DNA of 64,000 bases from positions 2,785,501 through 2,849,500 of the forward strand of contig NZ_CP030104.1 in the NCBI RefSeq assembly GCF_003269425.1. Reading direction: 5' to 3'. This stretch comes from Flagellimonas maritima. GTDB lineage: Bacteria; Bacteroidota; Bacteroidia; Flavobacteriales; Flavobacteriaceae. Positions 37,947 through 49,203 of the stretch are shown here, piece by piece; within the stretch, counting starts at the first letter, position 1; every line of letters begins with the position of its first letter. The notes beneath the pieces were generated by a model. The model searched no databases and was not told the origin of the DNA. It was given only the letters and a program-made list of their open reading frames with translations. The position numbers were made by a program, and so were the translations under genes.

Positions 37947-40217
37947 ATGGCATTTGACATAGACATGATTAAAGAGGTTTACTCCTTGATAGGTGAACGT
38001 ATTGAAAAAGCCCGTGAACTGGTAGGAAGACCTTTAACACTTGCAGAAAAAATATTGTATTCCCATTTATGGGAAGGAACACCCACCAAACAATTTACAA
38101 GAGGTAAGGATTATGTAGATTTTGCCCCGGATAGGGTAGCCTGTCAAGATGCTACGGCGCAAATGGCATTGCTGCAATTTATGCATGCCGGTAAACCTAA
38201 AGTTGCCGTACCAACAACGGTACATTGCGATCATTTAATACAAGCTAAGGTCGATGCGAAAACAGATTTAAAAAGGGCAAACGAGACCAGTAATGAAGTG
38301 TTTGATTTTTTGGAGTCCGTTTCAAATAAGTACGGGATCGGTTTTTGGAAACCAGGCGCAGGGATTATTCACCAAGTAGTACTTGAAAACTATGCATTCC
38401 CTGGTGGAATGATGATAGGAACGGATTCCCATACTGTAAACGCAGGTGGATTGGGAATGGTTGCAATCGGAGTTGGAGGTGCAGATGCGGTCGATGTAAT
38501 GGCAGGCATGGCATGGGAACTTAAATTCCCTAAATTGATTGGGGTTAAATTAACGGGATCATTATCCGGCTGGACCGCTCCCAAGGACGTAATTTTAAAA
38601 GTAGCCGATATTCTTACCGTAAAAGGGGGTACAGGTGCTATAATCGAATATTTTGGAGAAGGTGCAACATCGATGTCTTGTACAGGAAAAGGCACCATTT
38701 GTAATATGGGTGCAGAAGTTGGTGCCACTACATCAACTTTTGGGTATGACGAATCCATGGACCGTTATTTGAGGGCTACAAATAGGGCAGATGTCGCCGA
38801 TGCCGCTTTAGAGGTAAAAGAACACTTAACTGCGGATTCAGACGTTTATAAAAATCCAGAACAATATTTTGACCAAGTCATAGAAATTGATTTAAATACG
38901 TTGGAACCCCATTTAAATGGACCGTTCACGCCAGATTTGGCAACTCCTATATCCAAGATGGGCGAAGCTGCAAAAGAAAATGATTGGCCATTAAATGTTG
39001 AGGTTGGTTTAATTGGTTCTTGTACCAATTCTTCCTACGAAGATATATCAAGAGCCGCTTCTCTGGCAAAACAGGTTTCGGATAAAAACTTGAAAATGAA
39101 GTCCGAATTTACCATAACTCCAGGTTCAGAACAGGTACGCTATACTATAGAACGTGACGGATTCATCGATACCTTCAACAACGTTGGTGCAACCGTATTC
39201 GCAAATGCCTGCGGACCTTGTATAGGTATGTGGGACCGTTATGGTGACAAAGCTGCCAATGGCCCCCGGAATACCATTGTACATTCCTTTAATAGAAACT
39301 TTGCAAAACGTGCGGATGGAAACCCAAATACCCTTGCCTTTGTAGGCTCGCCGGAATTGGTAACTGCAATAGCAATTTCGGGTAGATTGGACTTTAATCC
39401 AATAACTGATAAGCTCATCAATGAGGACGGTGAAGAGATTCTTTTAGATGAGCCAAGAGGTTATGAACTGCCACCCGAGGGCTTTGCTGTGGAAGATGCA
39501 GGTTATGTTGCTCCCATGGAAGATGGCAGCGGTGTAAAGGTCATCGTTTCCTCAAGTTCAGAAAGACTTCAATTACTTGAACCTTTTGTGCCCATTAAGC
39601 CTGAAGAATTGCAAAATGTAAAATTGTTAATTAAGGCGTATGGCAAATGTACCACCGATCATATATCTATGGCGGGTCCTTGGTTACGTTACAGGGGACA
39701 CTTGGACAATATTGCAAATAATACATTGATTGGCGCTGTAAACGCATACAATAAAAAAACCAATTTTGTAAAAAATCAATTAACGGGAGAGTACGTAGCG
39801 GTACCGGACGCGCAACGTGAATATAAAAAGGAAGGTATAAAGACCATCGTAGTAGGGGACCATAATTACGGAGAAGGATCTTCTAGAGAGCATGCCGCCA
39901 TGCAGCCCCGCCATTTGGGAGTTGCTGCAGTTTTGGTGAAATCTTTCGCCAGAATTCATGAGACAAACCTTAAAAAGCAGGGAATGCTGGGACTGACCTT
40001 TGCAGATGAAACAGATTATGACCTCATTCAAGAGGACGATACATTCAATTTTGTTGATATTGCCGATTTCGCACCAGATAAACCTTTGACGATTGAAGTT
40101 GTCCATAAAGATGGTAGTAAGGATACGATTATTGCAAACCATACTTATAATGCAGCTCAAATCAATTGGTTTAAAGAAGGTTCGGCTTTGAATGTTATCA
40201 AAAAAGAGAATGCGTAA
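37947..40217 (+). CDS. Aconitate hydratase (mitochondrial type)
   Basis: 756 residues. Substrate motif [14 protein letters not shown], cluster ligands GSCTNS and [11 protein letters not shown] (three Cys for the 4Fe-4S cluster), and the C-terminal swivel [17 protein letters not shown] are all present. It isomerises citrate to isocitrate in the TCA cycle. At about 750 residues it is of the eukaryotic-mitochondrial type, unlike the roughly 890-residue AcnA. Its own terminator follows. Confidence 0.95.
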   Translation: MAFDIDMIKEVYSLIGERIEKARELVGRPLTLAEKILYSHLWEGTPTKQFTRGKDYVDFAPDRVACQDATAQMALLQFMHAGKPKVAVPTTVHCDHLIQAKVDAKTDLKRANETSNEVFDFLESVSNKYGIGFWKPGAGIIHQVVLENYAFPGGMMIGTDSHTVNAGGLGMVAIGVGGADAVDVMAGMAWELKFPKLIGVKLTGSLSGWTAPKDVILKVADILTVKGGTGAIIEYFGEGATSMSCTGKGTICNMGAEVGATTSTFGYDESMDRYLRATNRADVADAALEVKEHLTADSDVYKNPEQYFDQVIEIDLNTLEPHLNGPFTPDLATPISKMGEAAKENDWPLNVEVGLIGSCTNSSYEDISRAASLAKQVSDKNLKMKSEFTITPGSEQVRYTIERDGFIDTFNNVGATVFANACGPCIGMWDRYGDKAANGPRNTIVHSFNRNFAKRADGNPNTLAFVGSPELVTAIAISGRLDFNPITDKLINEDGEEILLDEPRGYELPPEGFAVEDAGYVAPMEDGSGVKVIVSSSSERLQLLEPFVPIKPEELQNVKLLIKAYGKCTTDHISMAGPWLRYRGHLDNIANNTLIGAVNAYNKKTNFVKNQLTGEYVAVPDAQREYKKEGIKTIVVGDHNYGEGSSREHAAMQPRHLGVAAVLVKSFARIHETNLKKQGMLGLTFADETDYDLIQEDDTFNFVDIADFAPDKPLTIEVVHKDGSKDTIIANHTYNAAQINWFKEGSALNVIKKENA

Positions 40218-40237
40218 GAACGTTCTGATATAATTTT

Positions 40238-40270
40238 AAAAACTCCTGATATCATTGTCAGGAGTTTTTT
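40238..40270 (+). terminator. Terminator after aconitase
   Basis: AAAACTCCTGA (40238-40248) pairs with TCAGGAGTTTT (40258-40268); the Ts continue to 40270. Confidence 0.9.
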
Positions 40271-40291
40271 AGTTTGACCAAATCCATTAGT

Positions 40292-40852
40292 ATGAAAATA
40301 AATAAAAAGACCATTTTCAATATTGCAGTGATGCTTTTTATTCTTTCTTTCTTTGTAACACCGATGGGTCATTACGGTAAAATACTGTTGAACAAGCTAT
40401 TTTCATTTTCTCCTCCAGTTATAGAAGAAGCGAATAGGGAAAAAATTGCAGATTATGACTGGAAGCTAAAAGATGCAGATTGGAACTTTTTTAATTTTGA
40501 AAAATCTAAGGGCAATGTAATCTTCATCAACTTTTGGGCCTCTTGGCGATTACCAAGTGAAGCCGAGTTGGCCAGTATCCAAAAAATGTACGACAGGTAT
40601 AAAGGAAAAATCGATTTTTATATCATCACAAATGAAAACAGGCCTCCTGTAGAAGAATTTATGAGCAAGCACGAATTTACCTTTCCTGTCACTTATTTAA
40701 TTATTGGTGAGAAATCACCTATCAAAGCAAGTGAGGTGCCTTCTTCATACGTAATCGATAAATCCGGTAATGTAGTTATATACAAGGAAAAAATCGCCGA
40801 CTGGGATACAAATAAGGTCTATGAGCTGTTGGACGGTTTAATAGCAGAATGA
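40292..40852 (+). CDS. TlpA-like thioredoxin-fold protein without catalytic cysteines
   Basis: 186 residues from the ATG at 40292 (a TTG at 40274 sits in the terminator). One N-terminal membrane helix (about 9-28), then a thioredoxin domain. Where TlpA proteins have WCPPC this one reads WRLPS (Arg86, Ser89), so it cannot form the redox disulfide. The neighbour gene is its intact paralogue, aligned residue by residue. It might bind substrate or a partner instead of acting as an oxidoreductase. Confidence 0.85.
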   Translation: MKINKKTIFNIAVMLFILSFFVTPMGHYGKILLNKLFSFSPPVIEEANREKIADYDWKLKDADWNFFNFEKSKGNVIFINFWASWRLPSEAELASIQKMYDRYKGKIDFYIITNENRPPVEEFMSKHEFTFPVTYLIIGEKSPIKASEVPSSYVIDKSGNVVIYKEKIADWDTNKVYELLDGLIAE

Positions 40853-40856
40853 AATT

Positions 40857-41417
40857 ATGAAACTTTCAAAAAGCCAGATTGGAAATATCAGTATGATTTT
40901 GATAATTTCATTGGTTTTATTTACACCTGTTGGTTTTCATATTAAAGTTTTTGTCAATAAGATTTTTGCAAGTGACGCAGCGGTAGTACCACCCAATGAA
41001 CAGCAAACACTTGTGCAATATCAATGGAAATTAGTTGACCTAGAAGGTAATGAATTTGATTTTCAATCGAACAAGGATAAAGTTGTACTCTTGAATTTTT
41101 GGGCAACTTGGTGTCCGCCATGTATTGCAGAACTTCCAAGTTTGGTCGAATTATATCGCGATTATAAGGAAAAGATAACCTTTGCTTTTATTGCAGTCGA
41201 CGAAAAGGACAAGGTGGCTGCATTTTTAGAAAAGAAAGAATATCAGCTTCCAGTATATTTTGAAGCTTCTGAGACACCTGCGCAACTTGAGTCTAAAAGT
41301 ATTCCCATTACTTTCATTATCAATAAAAACGGCAAAATTGTAGTAGCTGAAAAAGGTGTGGCAGATTGGAATTCCATAAATACAAGAAATTTATTGGACA
41401 AACTTTTGAGCGAATAG
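40857..41417 (+). CDS. TlpA-family membrane-anchored thiol-disulfide oxidoreductase
   Basis: 186 residues, the intact paralogue of the preceding protein. An N-terminal membrane helix (about 10-27) anchors a periplasmic thioredoxin domain with WATWCPPCIAEL (Cys86, Cys89) and the cis-Pro region SIPITF. It reduces or isomerises disulfides in envelope proteins. Four bases separate it from the gene before, so both are likely in one operon. Confidence 0.93.
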   Translation: MKLSKSQIGNISMILIISLVLFTPVGFHIKVFVNKIFASDAAVVPPNEQQTLVQYQWKLVDLEGNEFDFQSNKDKVVLLNFWATWCPPCIAELPSLVELYRDYKEKITFAFIAVDEKDKVAAFLEKKEYQLPVYFEASETPAQLESKSIPITFIINKNGKIVVAEKGVADWNSINTRNLLDKLLSE

Positions 41418-41419
41418 AA

Positions 41420-42133
41420 ATGTCACAAATTACTACGATTACGCTTTTTAAATATACTTCCCTCAAAAATAAACTTTGGGCTTTTTTAATGATGCAATTT
41501 GCGCATTCCAGCCTTAAAAGAGTTAAGGGCCTTCAATTTTACAAGCTTTGGGGAAGTGGAAAAGAAGGATTCAATCCCTTGCCGGATTGGAGCACTTATG
41601 CTCTATTACAGGTTTGGGATAACGAGAAAGAGGCAAACTACTTTTTCAATACATCATCGCTTATGGAACGTTATGGTAAACACACCCATGAACAATGGTG
41701 TTTATACTTAAAGAACAATATAAGTAGAGGTGAATGGTCAGGAACAAATCCATTTAAAAAAAGCAATAATATAGATGGGGACAATCCTTTTGTTGTGGCA
41801 ATTACCAGAGCTACCATAAAGACCAAACTATTATATAAATTTTGGAAATATGTTCCTATTTCCCAAAAAGAACTGAGAAACAATAGTGGACTTATTTACA
41901 CAAAAGGATTTGGTGAAGTACCCATTAAGCAGATGGCAACCTTTAGTGTTTGGAAAGATAAAAGCTCCTTGGATAGTTTTGCCTATCAAAGCAAGCCACA
42001 TGCCAAGGCAATTGGTCATACCCGAACATTAAAATGGTATAAAGAAGAATTATTTTCTAGGTTTCAGCCCTATCGATCATTGGGAAGTTGGGATGGAAAG
42101 AATCCTTTGCCGAGTCTAGGCGATAGGAAATAG
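41420..42133 (+). CDS. crtA: CrtA-like carotenoid oxygenase (2-hydroxylase)
   Basis: 237 residues from MSQITTITLF; the longer frame from 41366 runs inside the upstream gene. YALLQVWDNEKEANYFF, a central ISRGEWSGTNPF block and TRTLKWYKEELFSRFQPY match the CrtA/spheroidene monooxygenase family. The related protein of Flavobacterium P99-3 adds the 2'-hydroxyl of myxol (recalled). It starts two bases after the TlpA stop and meets cruF tail-to-tail, overlapping by 18 bases. It completes the pigment set. Confidence 0.88.
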   Translation: MSQITTITLFKYTSLKNKLWAFLMMQFAHSSLKRVKGLQFYKLWGSGKEGFNPLPDWSTYALLQVWDNEKEANYFFNTSSLMERYGKHTHEQWCLYLKNNISRGEWSGTNPFKKSNNIDGDNPFVVAITRATIKTKLLYKFWKYVPISQKELRNNSGLIYTKGFGEVPIKQMATFSVWKDKSSLDSFAYQSKPHAKAIGHTRTLKWYKEELFSRFQPYRSLGSWDGKNPLPSLGDRK

Positions 42134-42757
42134 ATAAAAGAACACAAAGAAAATCAGTTGTGCAAAATAGAGGTGATATGAAAGTATAATGTTTCCCTTT
42201 ATTTTTAATTTCCATATAATAAAGTGCATAAAAAAGCCTATTACAAACCATGTAATGTAGTTTTTAATGGGAACTTGTCCCTCAAAATACCAAAAATCAA
42301 AGTTAGGTGCATTCTGTTCCATTAGAAAATCCAAAAAAACCATGAGCAGCGCAGAAATAACCAATTTAATTGCTATTGGTAATTTTAATGGCTGTGTCAT
42401 AGTAGCTGTAACAAATGCGAGCAATGCCCAAAAACATCCAATCAGTATAGGTACACCGTCCCATTTTGGACCAAAGTTTTTTCCATATTCATAATTACCA
42501 AAAAGTAAACTATAGTTTACCCCAAGCCATTCTGAAAACATTCCAAGAAAAAAGAAGAAAGCAAAGACAAACATCTTTTTTGTTGTATTTATAGGATACA
42601 ATAAAACGAACAACAGTAGACATATAACTAAGTTTAGTGGAGTTTTGGTCAAGAACCAATCTTGACTTCCCAAGGCGATACCTATAATCCCTGAAATATG
42701 AAATAGCCAAATCACCCCTATGGCTATCCAAATTTTGTATTTGACGAAAAACTCCAT
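42116..42757 (-). CDS. cruF: CruF-like carotenoid 1',2'-hydratase
   Basis: 213 residues with about seven membrane helices. FSEWLGVNYSLLFGNYEYG and GVPILIGCFWALL are typical of the DUF422/CruF family, as is the NYITWF motif near the end. CruF adds water to the acyclic end of gamma-carotene-like pigments. I considered lycopene cyclase CrtYcd, but its PWEE-type motifs are absent. Last gene of the minus-strand crt operon, three bases after crtD. Confidence 0.85.
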   Translation of the reverse strand: MEFFVKYKIWIAIGVIWLFHISGIIGIALGSQDWFLTKTPLNLVICLLLFVLLYPINTTKKMFVFAFFFFLGMFSEWLGVNYSLLFGNYEYGKNFGPKWDGVPILIGCFWALLAFVTATMTQPLKLPIAIKLVISALLMVFLDFLMEQNAPNFDFWYFEGQVPIKNYITWFVIGFFMHFIIWKLKIKGNIILSYHLYFAQLIFFVFFYLFPIA

Positions 42758-42759
42758 AT

Positions 42760-44675
<1,916 letters not shown>

Positions 44676-45515
44676 TTAAAAAAGCTGTAATTTATAATTT
44701 ACATAAGACTGTGCCAAAAGTCCGAATTTTTGATAGTTTGGAACACGAATACGTGTATTTTTTATTTCCAAGGGGGGAGTGCTTTGTAGTTTTTGCAATA
44801 GTTTGTTATAATATCTATAAGCTGTATAAACACCAAACTTTGCTTGTTCGGGCAGCTTTACAATTCCTGAATAACCCATGGCAAAATCAGCTTTTATTTC
44901 ATCAACTATTCTTTTTTTGGAAACCTCATCAAGTTCCTTCAAATTGGTATCTGGAAAATAAGTGCGCTCCAATTCTTCGTAATCTGCTTTTAGGTCCCTA
45001 AGAAAATTCACTTTTTGGAAAGCTGAACCCAAAGCCATTGCAGATTCTTTTAGCTCTTCATACTTTTTTTTGTTGCCATTAACAAAAACGCAAAGGCACA
45101 TTAAGCCAACCACGTCCGCAGAACCGTAAATATATTCTTGGTATTCGGCATAGGTGCTATATCTTTTTTTTGATAGGTCCATCCGCATACTTTTCATAAA
45201 AGACTCGACCAAATGGTGAGGGAAATCATATTTATGATAGGTGCTCTGAAAAGAATTCAGAATTGGGTTAAGGCTTATTTTGTTGGATATAGCATCTTCC
45301 ATCGCTTTTTCAAAATCCTCAAAAAGCTCTCTTTTATTGTAATCGTGAAAGGTGTCCACTATTTCATCGGCAAAACGAACAAAGCCATAAATATTATAAA
45401 TATCAGACCTAATCGATGAGGATAGCATCTTGGTGGCCAGGGCAAATGAAGTGCTATAAGATTCTGTAACGATCTTACTGCAGTGATAGGATACATTATC
45501 AAAAAGTGTTTTCAC
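44676..45515 (-). CDS. crtB: Phytoene synthase CrtB
   Basis: 279 residues. The two diphosphate-binding Asp motifs are D50EIVD54 (FADEIVD) and LRDLKAD (Asp174-Asp178). It joins two geranylgeranyl diphosphates into phytoene, the entry to the pathway. It starts five bases after the crtI stop, in the same operon. Confidence 0.96.
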   Translation of the reverse strand: MKTLFDNVSYHCSKIVTESYSTSFALATKMLSSSIRSDIYNIYGFVRFADEIVDTFHDYNKRELFEDFEKAMEDAISNKISLNPILNSFQSTYHKYDFPHHLVESFMKSMRMDLSKKRYSTYAEYQEYIYGSADVVGLMCLCVFVNGNKKKYEELKESAMALGSAFQKVNFLRDLKADYEELERTYFPDTNLKELDEVSKKRIVDEIKADFAMGYSGIVKLPEQAKFGVYTAYRYYNKLLQKLQSTPPLEIKNTRIRVPNYQKFGLLAQSYVNYKLQLF

Positions 45516-45519
45516 CTTG

Positions 45520-46974
45520 TCAATTTTTTTTAATTATCAAATCAGAGACCAGTTTCCCAGAAATCAACGATGGTGGTACACCTGGGCCCGGTACGGTAAG
45601 TTGACCTGTAAAGTATAGATTTTTAACTTTTCCACTTTTTAGACTAGGTCTTAAAAAAGCAGTTTGCTTTAGTGTATTGGCCATACCGTAAGCATTTCCC
45701 TTATAAGAATTGTATTGCTCAATAAAATCGTTCACGCAAAAGCTTTCTTTAAATATAATGGATTTTTTAGCATTTTGCTTTGTGTGTTTATCAAATCTAT
45801 CTATAATTATGTCAAAATATTGAGCTCTCAATTGTGGGGTATCTTCCAATCCTGGAGCTATGGGTATAAGAAAAAATCCGGTTTCACAACCGTCTGGCGC
45901 CATAGAAGCATCTGTTACTGAAGGAAAATTTACATAAAACAGCGGATTGCTTGGCCATTGTGGGTCATCGTATATTTCTTGGGCGTGTTTCTCAAAATCT
46001 GTATCAAAAAATAGATTATGATGTTCAATGTTGTTTAATTTTTTATCAAAACCGACATAAAACAGTAGGGAAGAAGGAGCGTATGTTTTTTTGCTCCAAT
46101 AGCTTTCGGAATATTGCCTATATTCTTTCTTTAGCAATGTTTCTGAATGGTGGTAATCAGCACCGCTGATTACGTAATCCGCTTCAATATTTTCACCCTT
46201 GCTCGATATTCCCTTAACTTTTCCATTAGAAACATTTATTACATCTACAGGACTATTTGTATGGATTTTTACACCTAGTTCTTCCGCTAAGTTCTTCATC
46301 GCTTTTATGATCTCGTACATACCGCCACGAGGATGCCATGTACCTAGACCAAAGTCCGCAAAATTCATGAAGCTATAGAAGGAAGGGGTCTTACTTGGTT
46401 TTGCACCTAAAAAGAGTACAGGAAATTCCAATGTTGAGATAAGCTTTGGATTTTTGAACCGCTTGCGAACCTCAGAGCTTATTGTTTTAAAAAATTGGTC
46501 TACTCTAAGTACAGTTTCTTTGGTAACCAGTTCAAAGGGTGACAGTCCAGGGCGTAGAACAACTTTATTTATTGCAATATCATAATTTTCTTGAGCCTTG
46601 GCTATAAATTTTTTTAAATGTGCTCCGCTACCAGCTTCGATTCGTTCAAATTCTTGACATATCTTATCCATACAGTCCCCAATGGTTATCACATCATCGC
46701 CAAAGAAGATTTTATAGGCAGGGCTAAGTTTGTCAAGCTGATAATAATCAGAAGTTTTTTTGTCAAAATCAGCAAAAAATTTATCAAAAATATCGGGCAT
46801 CCAATACCAACTAGGACCTATATCAAAAGTGAACCCATCTTTTACCAGTTGTCTTGCCCTCCCACCAACAGTATCGTTTTTTTCAAATAGCTCTACATCA
46901 AACCCAGCCTTAGCCATATAGCAAGAAGCAGAAAGGGATGAAAATCCCGAACCAATGATCACAACTTTTTTCAT
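45520..46974 (-). CDS. crtI: Phytoene desaturase CrtI
   Basis: 484 residues. N-terminal FAD-binding VVIIGSGFSSLSASCYMAKAG, DTVGGRARQL next, and the C-terminal GQLTVPGPGVPPSL. It converts phytoene to lycopene by four desaturations at the membrane. The first enzyme gene after the MerR regulator and thus at the head of the crt genes. Confidence 0.96.
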   Translation of the reverse strand: MKKVVIIGSGFSSLSASCYMAKAGFDVELFEKNDTVGGRARQLVKDGFTFDIGPSWYWMPDIFDKFFADFDKKTSDYYQLDKLSPAYKIFFGDDVITIGDCMDKICQEFERIEAGSGAHLKKFIAKAQENYDIAINKVVLRPGLSPFELVTKETVLRVDQFFKTISSEVRKRFKNPKLISTLEFPVLFLGAKPSKTPSFYSFMNFADFGLGTWHPRGGMYEIIKAMKNLAEELGVKIHTNSPVDVINVSNGKVKGISSKGENIEADYVISGADYHHSETLLKKEYRQYSESYWSKKTYAPSSLLFYVGFDKKLNNIEHHNLFFDTDFEKHAQEIYDDPQWPSNPLFYVNFPSVTDASMAPDGCETGFFLIPIAPGLEDTPQLRAQYFDIIIDRFDKHTKQNAKKSIIFKESFCVNDFIEQYNSYKGNAYGMANTLKQTAFLRPSLKSGKVKNLYFTGQLTVPGPGVPPSLISGKLVSDLIIKKN

Positions 46975-46988
46975 TCTAAATAGAATAC

Positions 46989-47891
46989 TTATGAGAACGA
47001 ACTAATTAAATGTTCGATGGAATTAAATGTTTTAATACTATTTGGCAATTCTTCTTTTTCAATATATTGTATTTGATGACCTAAAACGTAGAGTTTTGAA
47101 TTACCGGAGGAATTCAATGTTTTGGAAAATTTATCAAAATACGATGTCAATTCATCTTTTGTTGGTGAAACGGTAAAATAGGAAACAAAATGAATGTTAT
47201 TATAATATTTGAGTAAATCGACCAAACTATCTATTGGCATAGTTTGACCAAGGTAAATGGATTTATATCCTCGTAATGTAATTTCATAATTTAGATAAAG
47301 TAATCCAATTTCATGGATTTCATTTTCTGGCAAGAAAAGTGCAAAAACCTTATCCTTTTGGGTAGGTTCTACCATCTGCAACTTTTCTGTGTTGATATAT
47401 ATTTTTTGTTTGATCAAATGGGTGATGAAATGCTCGTGAGAAGGACTTATGGTATCGGTTTGCCATAGAAGACCCAGTTCGTTCAATAGTGGAATGAAAA
47501 CGTCATTAAAAATATCCCTAAAGGAACGTTCTGATAAAAGGCTATTATACGTATTCAAAAATAGCGTCTGGTCAAAATTGATCATCGCTAGTTTAAACGC
47601 ATTTATCGCATGGCTTTTTTCACTATTGTTGGAGACAATTTCCCTGACTATTACGGGTATATGCGGCTCATCTAGCTTGGCAATTTTAGAAATTTTGTAG
47701 CCATTGTTGTATAGCAATGTAATGTTCAATAGCTTTTGTAGGCTACTCAAACTGTATGATCTAATGTTGGTACTTGTCCTTTCCGGCTGAAAAAGATTAT
47801 ACCTTTTTTCCCATATCCTAATAGTATGTGCCTTAATTCCAGACAGGTTTTCCATATCACGGATACTGAAAGATTTTTTTACATTGTTCAT
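46989..47891 (-). CDS. MerR-type regulator with B12-binding domain (CarH/LitR-like)
   Basis: 300 residues from the ATG at 47891; the upstream ATG (47915) lies inside the promoter. The N-terminal MerR helix-turn-helix (about 8-75, YSIRDMENLSG-like with HTIRIWEKRY) is followed by a B12-binding pair: the upper helical bundle with W-X9-EH (Trp143, Glu153, His154), and the Rossmann domain with the cobalamin motif EIHEIG (His193). CarH proteins hold adenosylcobalamin in the dark and repress crt genes; light releases them. Here it sits just upstream of crtI, 14 bases away. Light control is inferred. Confidence 0.9.
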   Translation of the reverse strand: MNNVKKSFSIRDMENLSGIKAHTIRIWEKRYNLFQPERTSTNIRSYSLSSLQKLLNITLLYNNGYKISKIAKLDEPHIPVIVREIVSNNSEKSHAINAFKLAMINFDQTLFLNTYNSLLSERSFRDIFNDVFIPLLNELGLLWQTDTISPSHEHFITHLIKQKIYINTEKLQMVEPTQKDKVFALFLPENEIHEIGLLYLNYEITLRGYKSIYLGQTMPIDSLVDLLKYYNNIHFVSYFTVSPTKDELTSYFDKFSKTLNSSGNSKLYVLGHQIQYIEKEELPNSIKTFNSIEHLISSFS

Positions 47892-47898
47892 CTTTTGA

Positions 47899-47923
47899 TT
47901 GTAAACGTTAAACAAATTTACAA
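47899..47923. promoter_or_regulatory. Palindrome over the crt regulator's promoter (operator candidate)
   Basis: TTGTAAA and its perfect complement TTTACAA are separated by 11 bases. On the minus strand the -7 box TAAATTTG (47920-47913) lies inside it. A dimer bound here would block RNA polymerase for the crt operon. The fit to a MerR/CarH operator is inferred from position and symmetry. Confidence 0.55.
47913..47920 (-). promoter_or_regulatory. -7 element of the crt operon
   Basis: TAAATTTG on the minus strand matches TAnnTTTG. Transcription would begin near 47906, before the ATG at 47891 and after that at 47915, so the shorter protein is preferred. Confidence 0.55.
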
Positions 47924-48034
47924 TTTAATTGATGCCAACCTAATATGTTATGATAAAATTTGGAGTGGTTTTAAGAAATTGCACACATTTCTAAGAAATC
48001 TGTGAATTTTTTAAAGCTAAAGAGCGGTATATAC

Positions 48035-48061
48035 AAAAAAACCGCAAAATCGATGCGGTTT
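48035..48061 (-). terminator. Terminator of tRNA-Leu
   Basis: AAACCGCA and its complement TGCGGTTT surround a seven-base loop; on the minus strand a run of Ts (48035-48041) follows. Bidirectional use is possible, since Ts occur on both sides. Confidence 0.8.
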
Positions 48062-48064
48062 TTG

Positions 48065-48148
48065 TGCCCACGACTGGAGTCGAACCAGCACGTCCTTACG
48101 AACACTACCCCCTCAAGGTAGCGTGTCTACCAATTCCACCACGTGGGC
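48065..48148 (-). tRNA. tRNA-Leu (anticodon GAG)
   Basis: 84 bases on the minus strand: acceptor GCCCACG/CGTGGGC, D-arm with GGTAGA, anticodon stem CTACC/GGTAG with loop TTGAGGG (anticodon GAG), a long class II variable arm and T-arm with GGTTCGACTCC; discriminator A. CCA is not encoded. The class II arm and anticodon both agree with leucine (CUC, CUU). Confidence 0.95.
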
Positions 48149-48457
48149 CAAATGTAAATGGGCAGCAAAAATAATCAAAATACCGTTAAACCATAATGAT
48201 TGGATTTAAAAAGCATATAATTTACATGTCATCAAAGTAGATACTCCATATTTGAGTTTTTAGAACTGTGAATAACACTGGAAATAGGGTGATTTTAATG
48301 ACCGATTTTAACTATTTTATAATTTCATGCTAATTATTTGGATGATACAATCTAATCTACCTTTTAAGCATATGGGAATAGATAACCAACCTTTAAAATA
48401 AAATAGATTATTTTCGGAATTCATAATTGTTATAATTTCAATAATGACAATCGAGAT

Positions 48458-48517
48458 ATGGGAAAAGAGGGAGGAGAAGAGCCAGAAAAAATTAAAATTA
48501 CAGTCACCGTAGTTTGA
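48458..48517 (+). CDS. 19-codon leader-like open frame
   Basis: MGKEGGEE then PEKIKITVTVV, ended by TGA at 48515-48517. The stop overlaps the TTG at which the next frame could begin (TTGA), typical of coupled translation. Could be a leader peptide, a truncated larger gene, or chance. Confidence 0.25.
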   Translation: MGKEGGEEPEKIKITVTVV

Positions 48518-49203
48518 TTAAGGATATAAAGTTTTTCGAAGAGCAAGTATACATGCTCAAAACCTCCAAGATTACTTCAGCGGAAATTGAGAAAAAGCTT
48601 GAAGGAATCGAGTATTCCGGAGGTCATAAAGCAATTGACAAAAAAGTTGAGAACTCAAATATTCCCTATTTCTCCATAGCTTTCTTTTATTTTGTATTCC
48701 AGAATGATACAATACCCAATGAAGAAGAATTATTACGGACCTATATTAAAATCAACAACATTGAAGAAAATTTGGATTTTTTGATTATTGCCAGCAAGAA
48801 ATACAGCGTTGATGGGGTCAAAAACAGAATGCTCAGGTCTTACCCTTCTTTGATAAGGGATTTTCATTTTTTTAAATTATGTCAGGAAAGTCGAAGATTT
48901 GATTCTGTAAAATATTCCACAAGAAAAGATATATTCGAGGGTATAGATTTATTGATCGTATACAAAGGGTTGGAATTTTGTATTGCAATTTATACACAAA
49001 CTAAAAGAGCATTGAAATTCAAAAAAAAGAAGAATGAAAAAAGGCATGATTATGTTGCATGTGATATGCAAATTGCGTTGCCCATAAATTTGTCCGGAAC
49101 CAACAAAAAAATTAAAAAGATTTCTAATTTTATACTTCTTTCCAGTGGCTATATTTTGGAACTGGAAGAAAAAATGAACTCTTATGCAATCAGCAATCAG
49201 TAA
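48514..49203 (+). CDS. Putative restriction endonuclease (PD-(D/E)xK-like)
   Basis: 229 residues if started at TTG 48514, or 216 from ATG 48553. No family recognised, but it overlaps a cytosine methyltransferase by 20 bases. Residues 143-165 read GIDLLIVYKGLEF-IAIYTQTKRA: an acidic Asp145 on one strand and Gln162-x-Lys164 on the next, the QxK variant of the PD-(D/E)xK nuclease core seen in Mrr-like enzymes. A basic KFKKKKNEKR follows. The likely function is cutting unmethylated DNA at the methyltransferase's site. The catalytic assignment is by pattern only. Confidence 0.6.
   Translation: MIKDIKFFEEQVYMLKTSKITSAEIEKKLEGIEYSGGHKAIDKKVENSNIPYFSIAFFYFVFQNDTIPNEEELLRTYIKINNIEENLDFLIIASKKYSVDGVKNRMLRSYPSLIRDFHFFKLCQESRRFDSVKYSTRKDIFEGIDLLIVYKGLEFCIAIYTQTKRALKFKKKKNEKRHDYVACDMQIALPINLSGTNKKIKKISNFILLSSGYILELEEKMNSYAISNQ

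Larger units (their letters stand above)
47924..48513. other. Intergenic stretch with tRNA-Leu, otherwise featureless
   Basis: Holds the tRNA-Leu gene with its terminator (48035-48148). From about 48150 to 48457 the DNA is AT-rich with no recognisable gene. Next to the restriction gene is a 19-codon frame (48458-48517). Confidence 0.5.

Noticed and set aside
42116..42757. Reading this gene as lycopene cyclase CrtYcd
   Set aside because: The conserved motifs and the GVP and NYITWF segments match CruF/DUF422; the cyclase PWEE-type motifs are missing.
47892..47915. Longer start for the CarH-like regulator
   Set aside because: The ATG at 47915 lies within the promoter and palindrome, before the likely transcription start.
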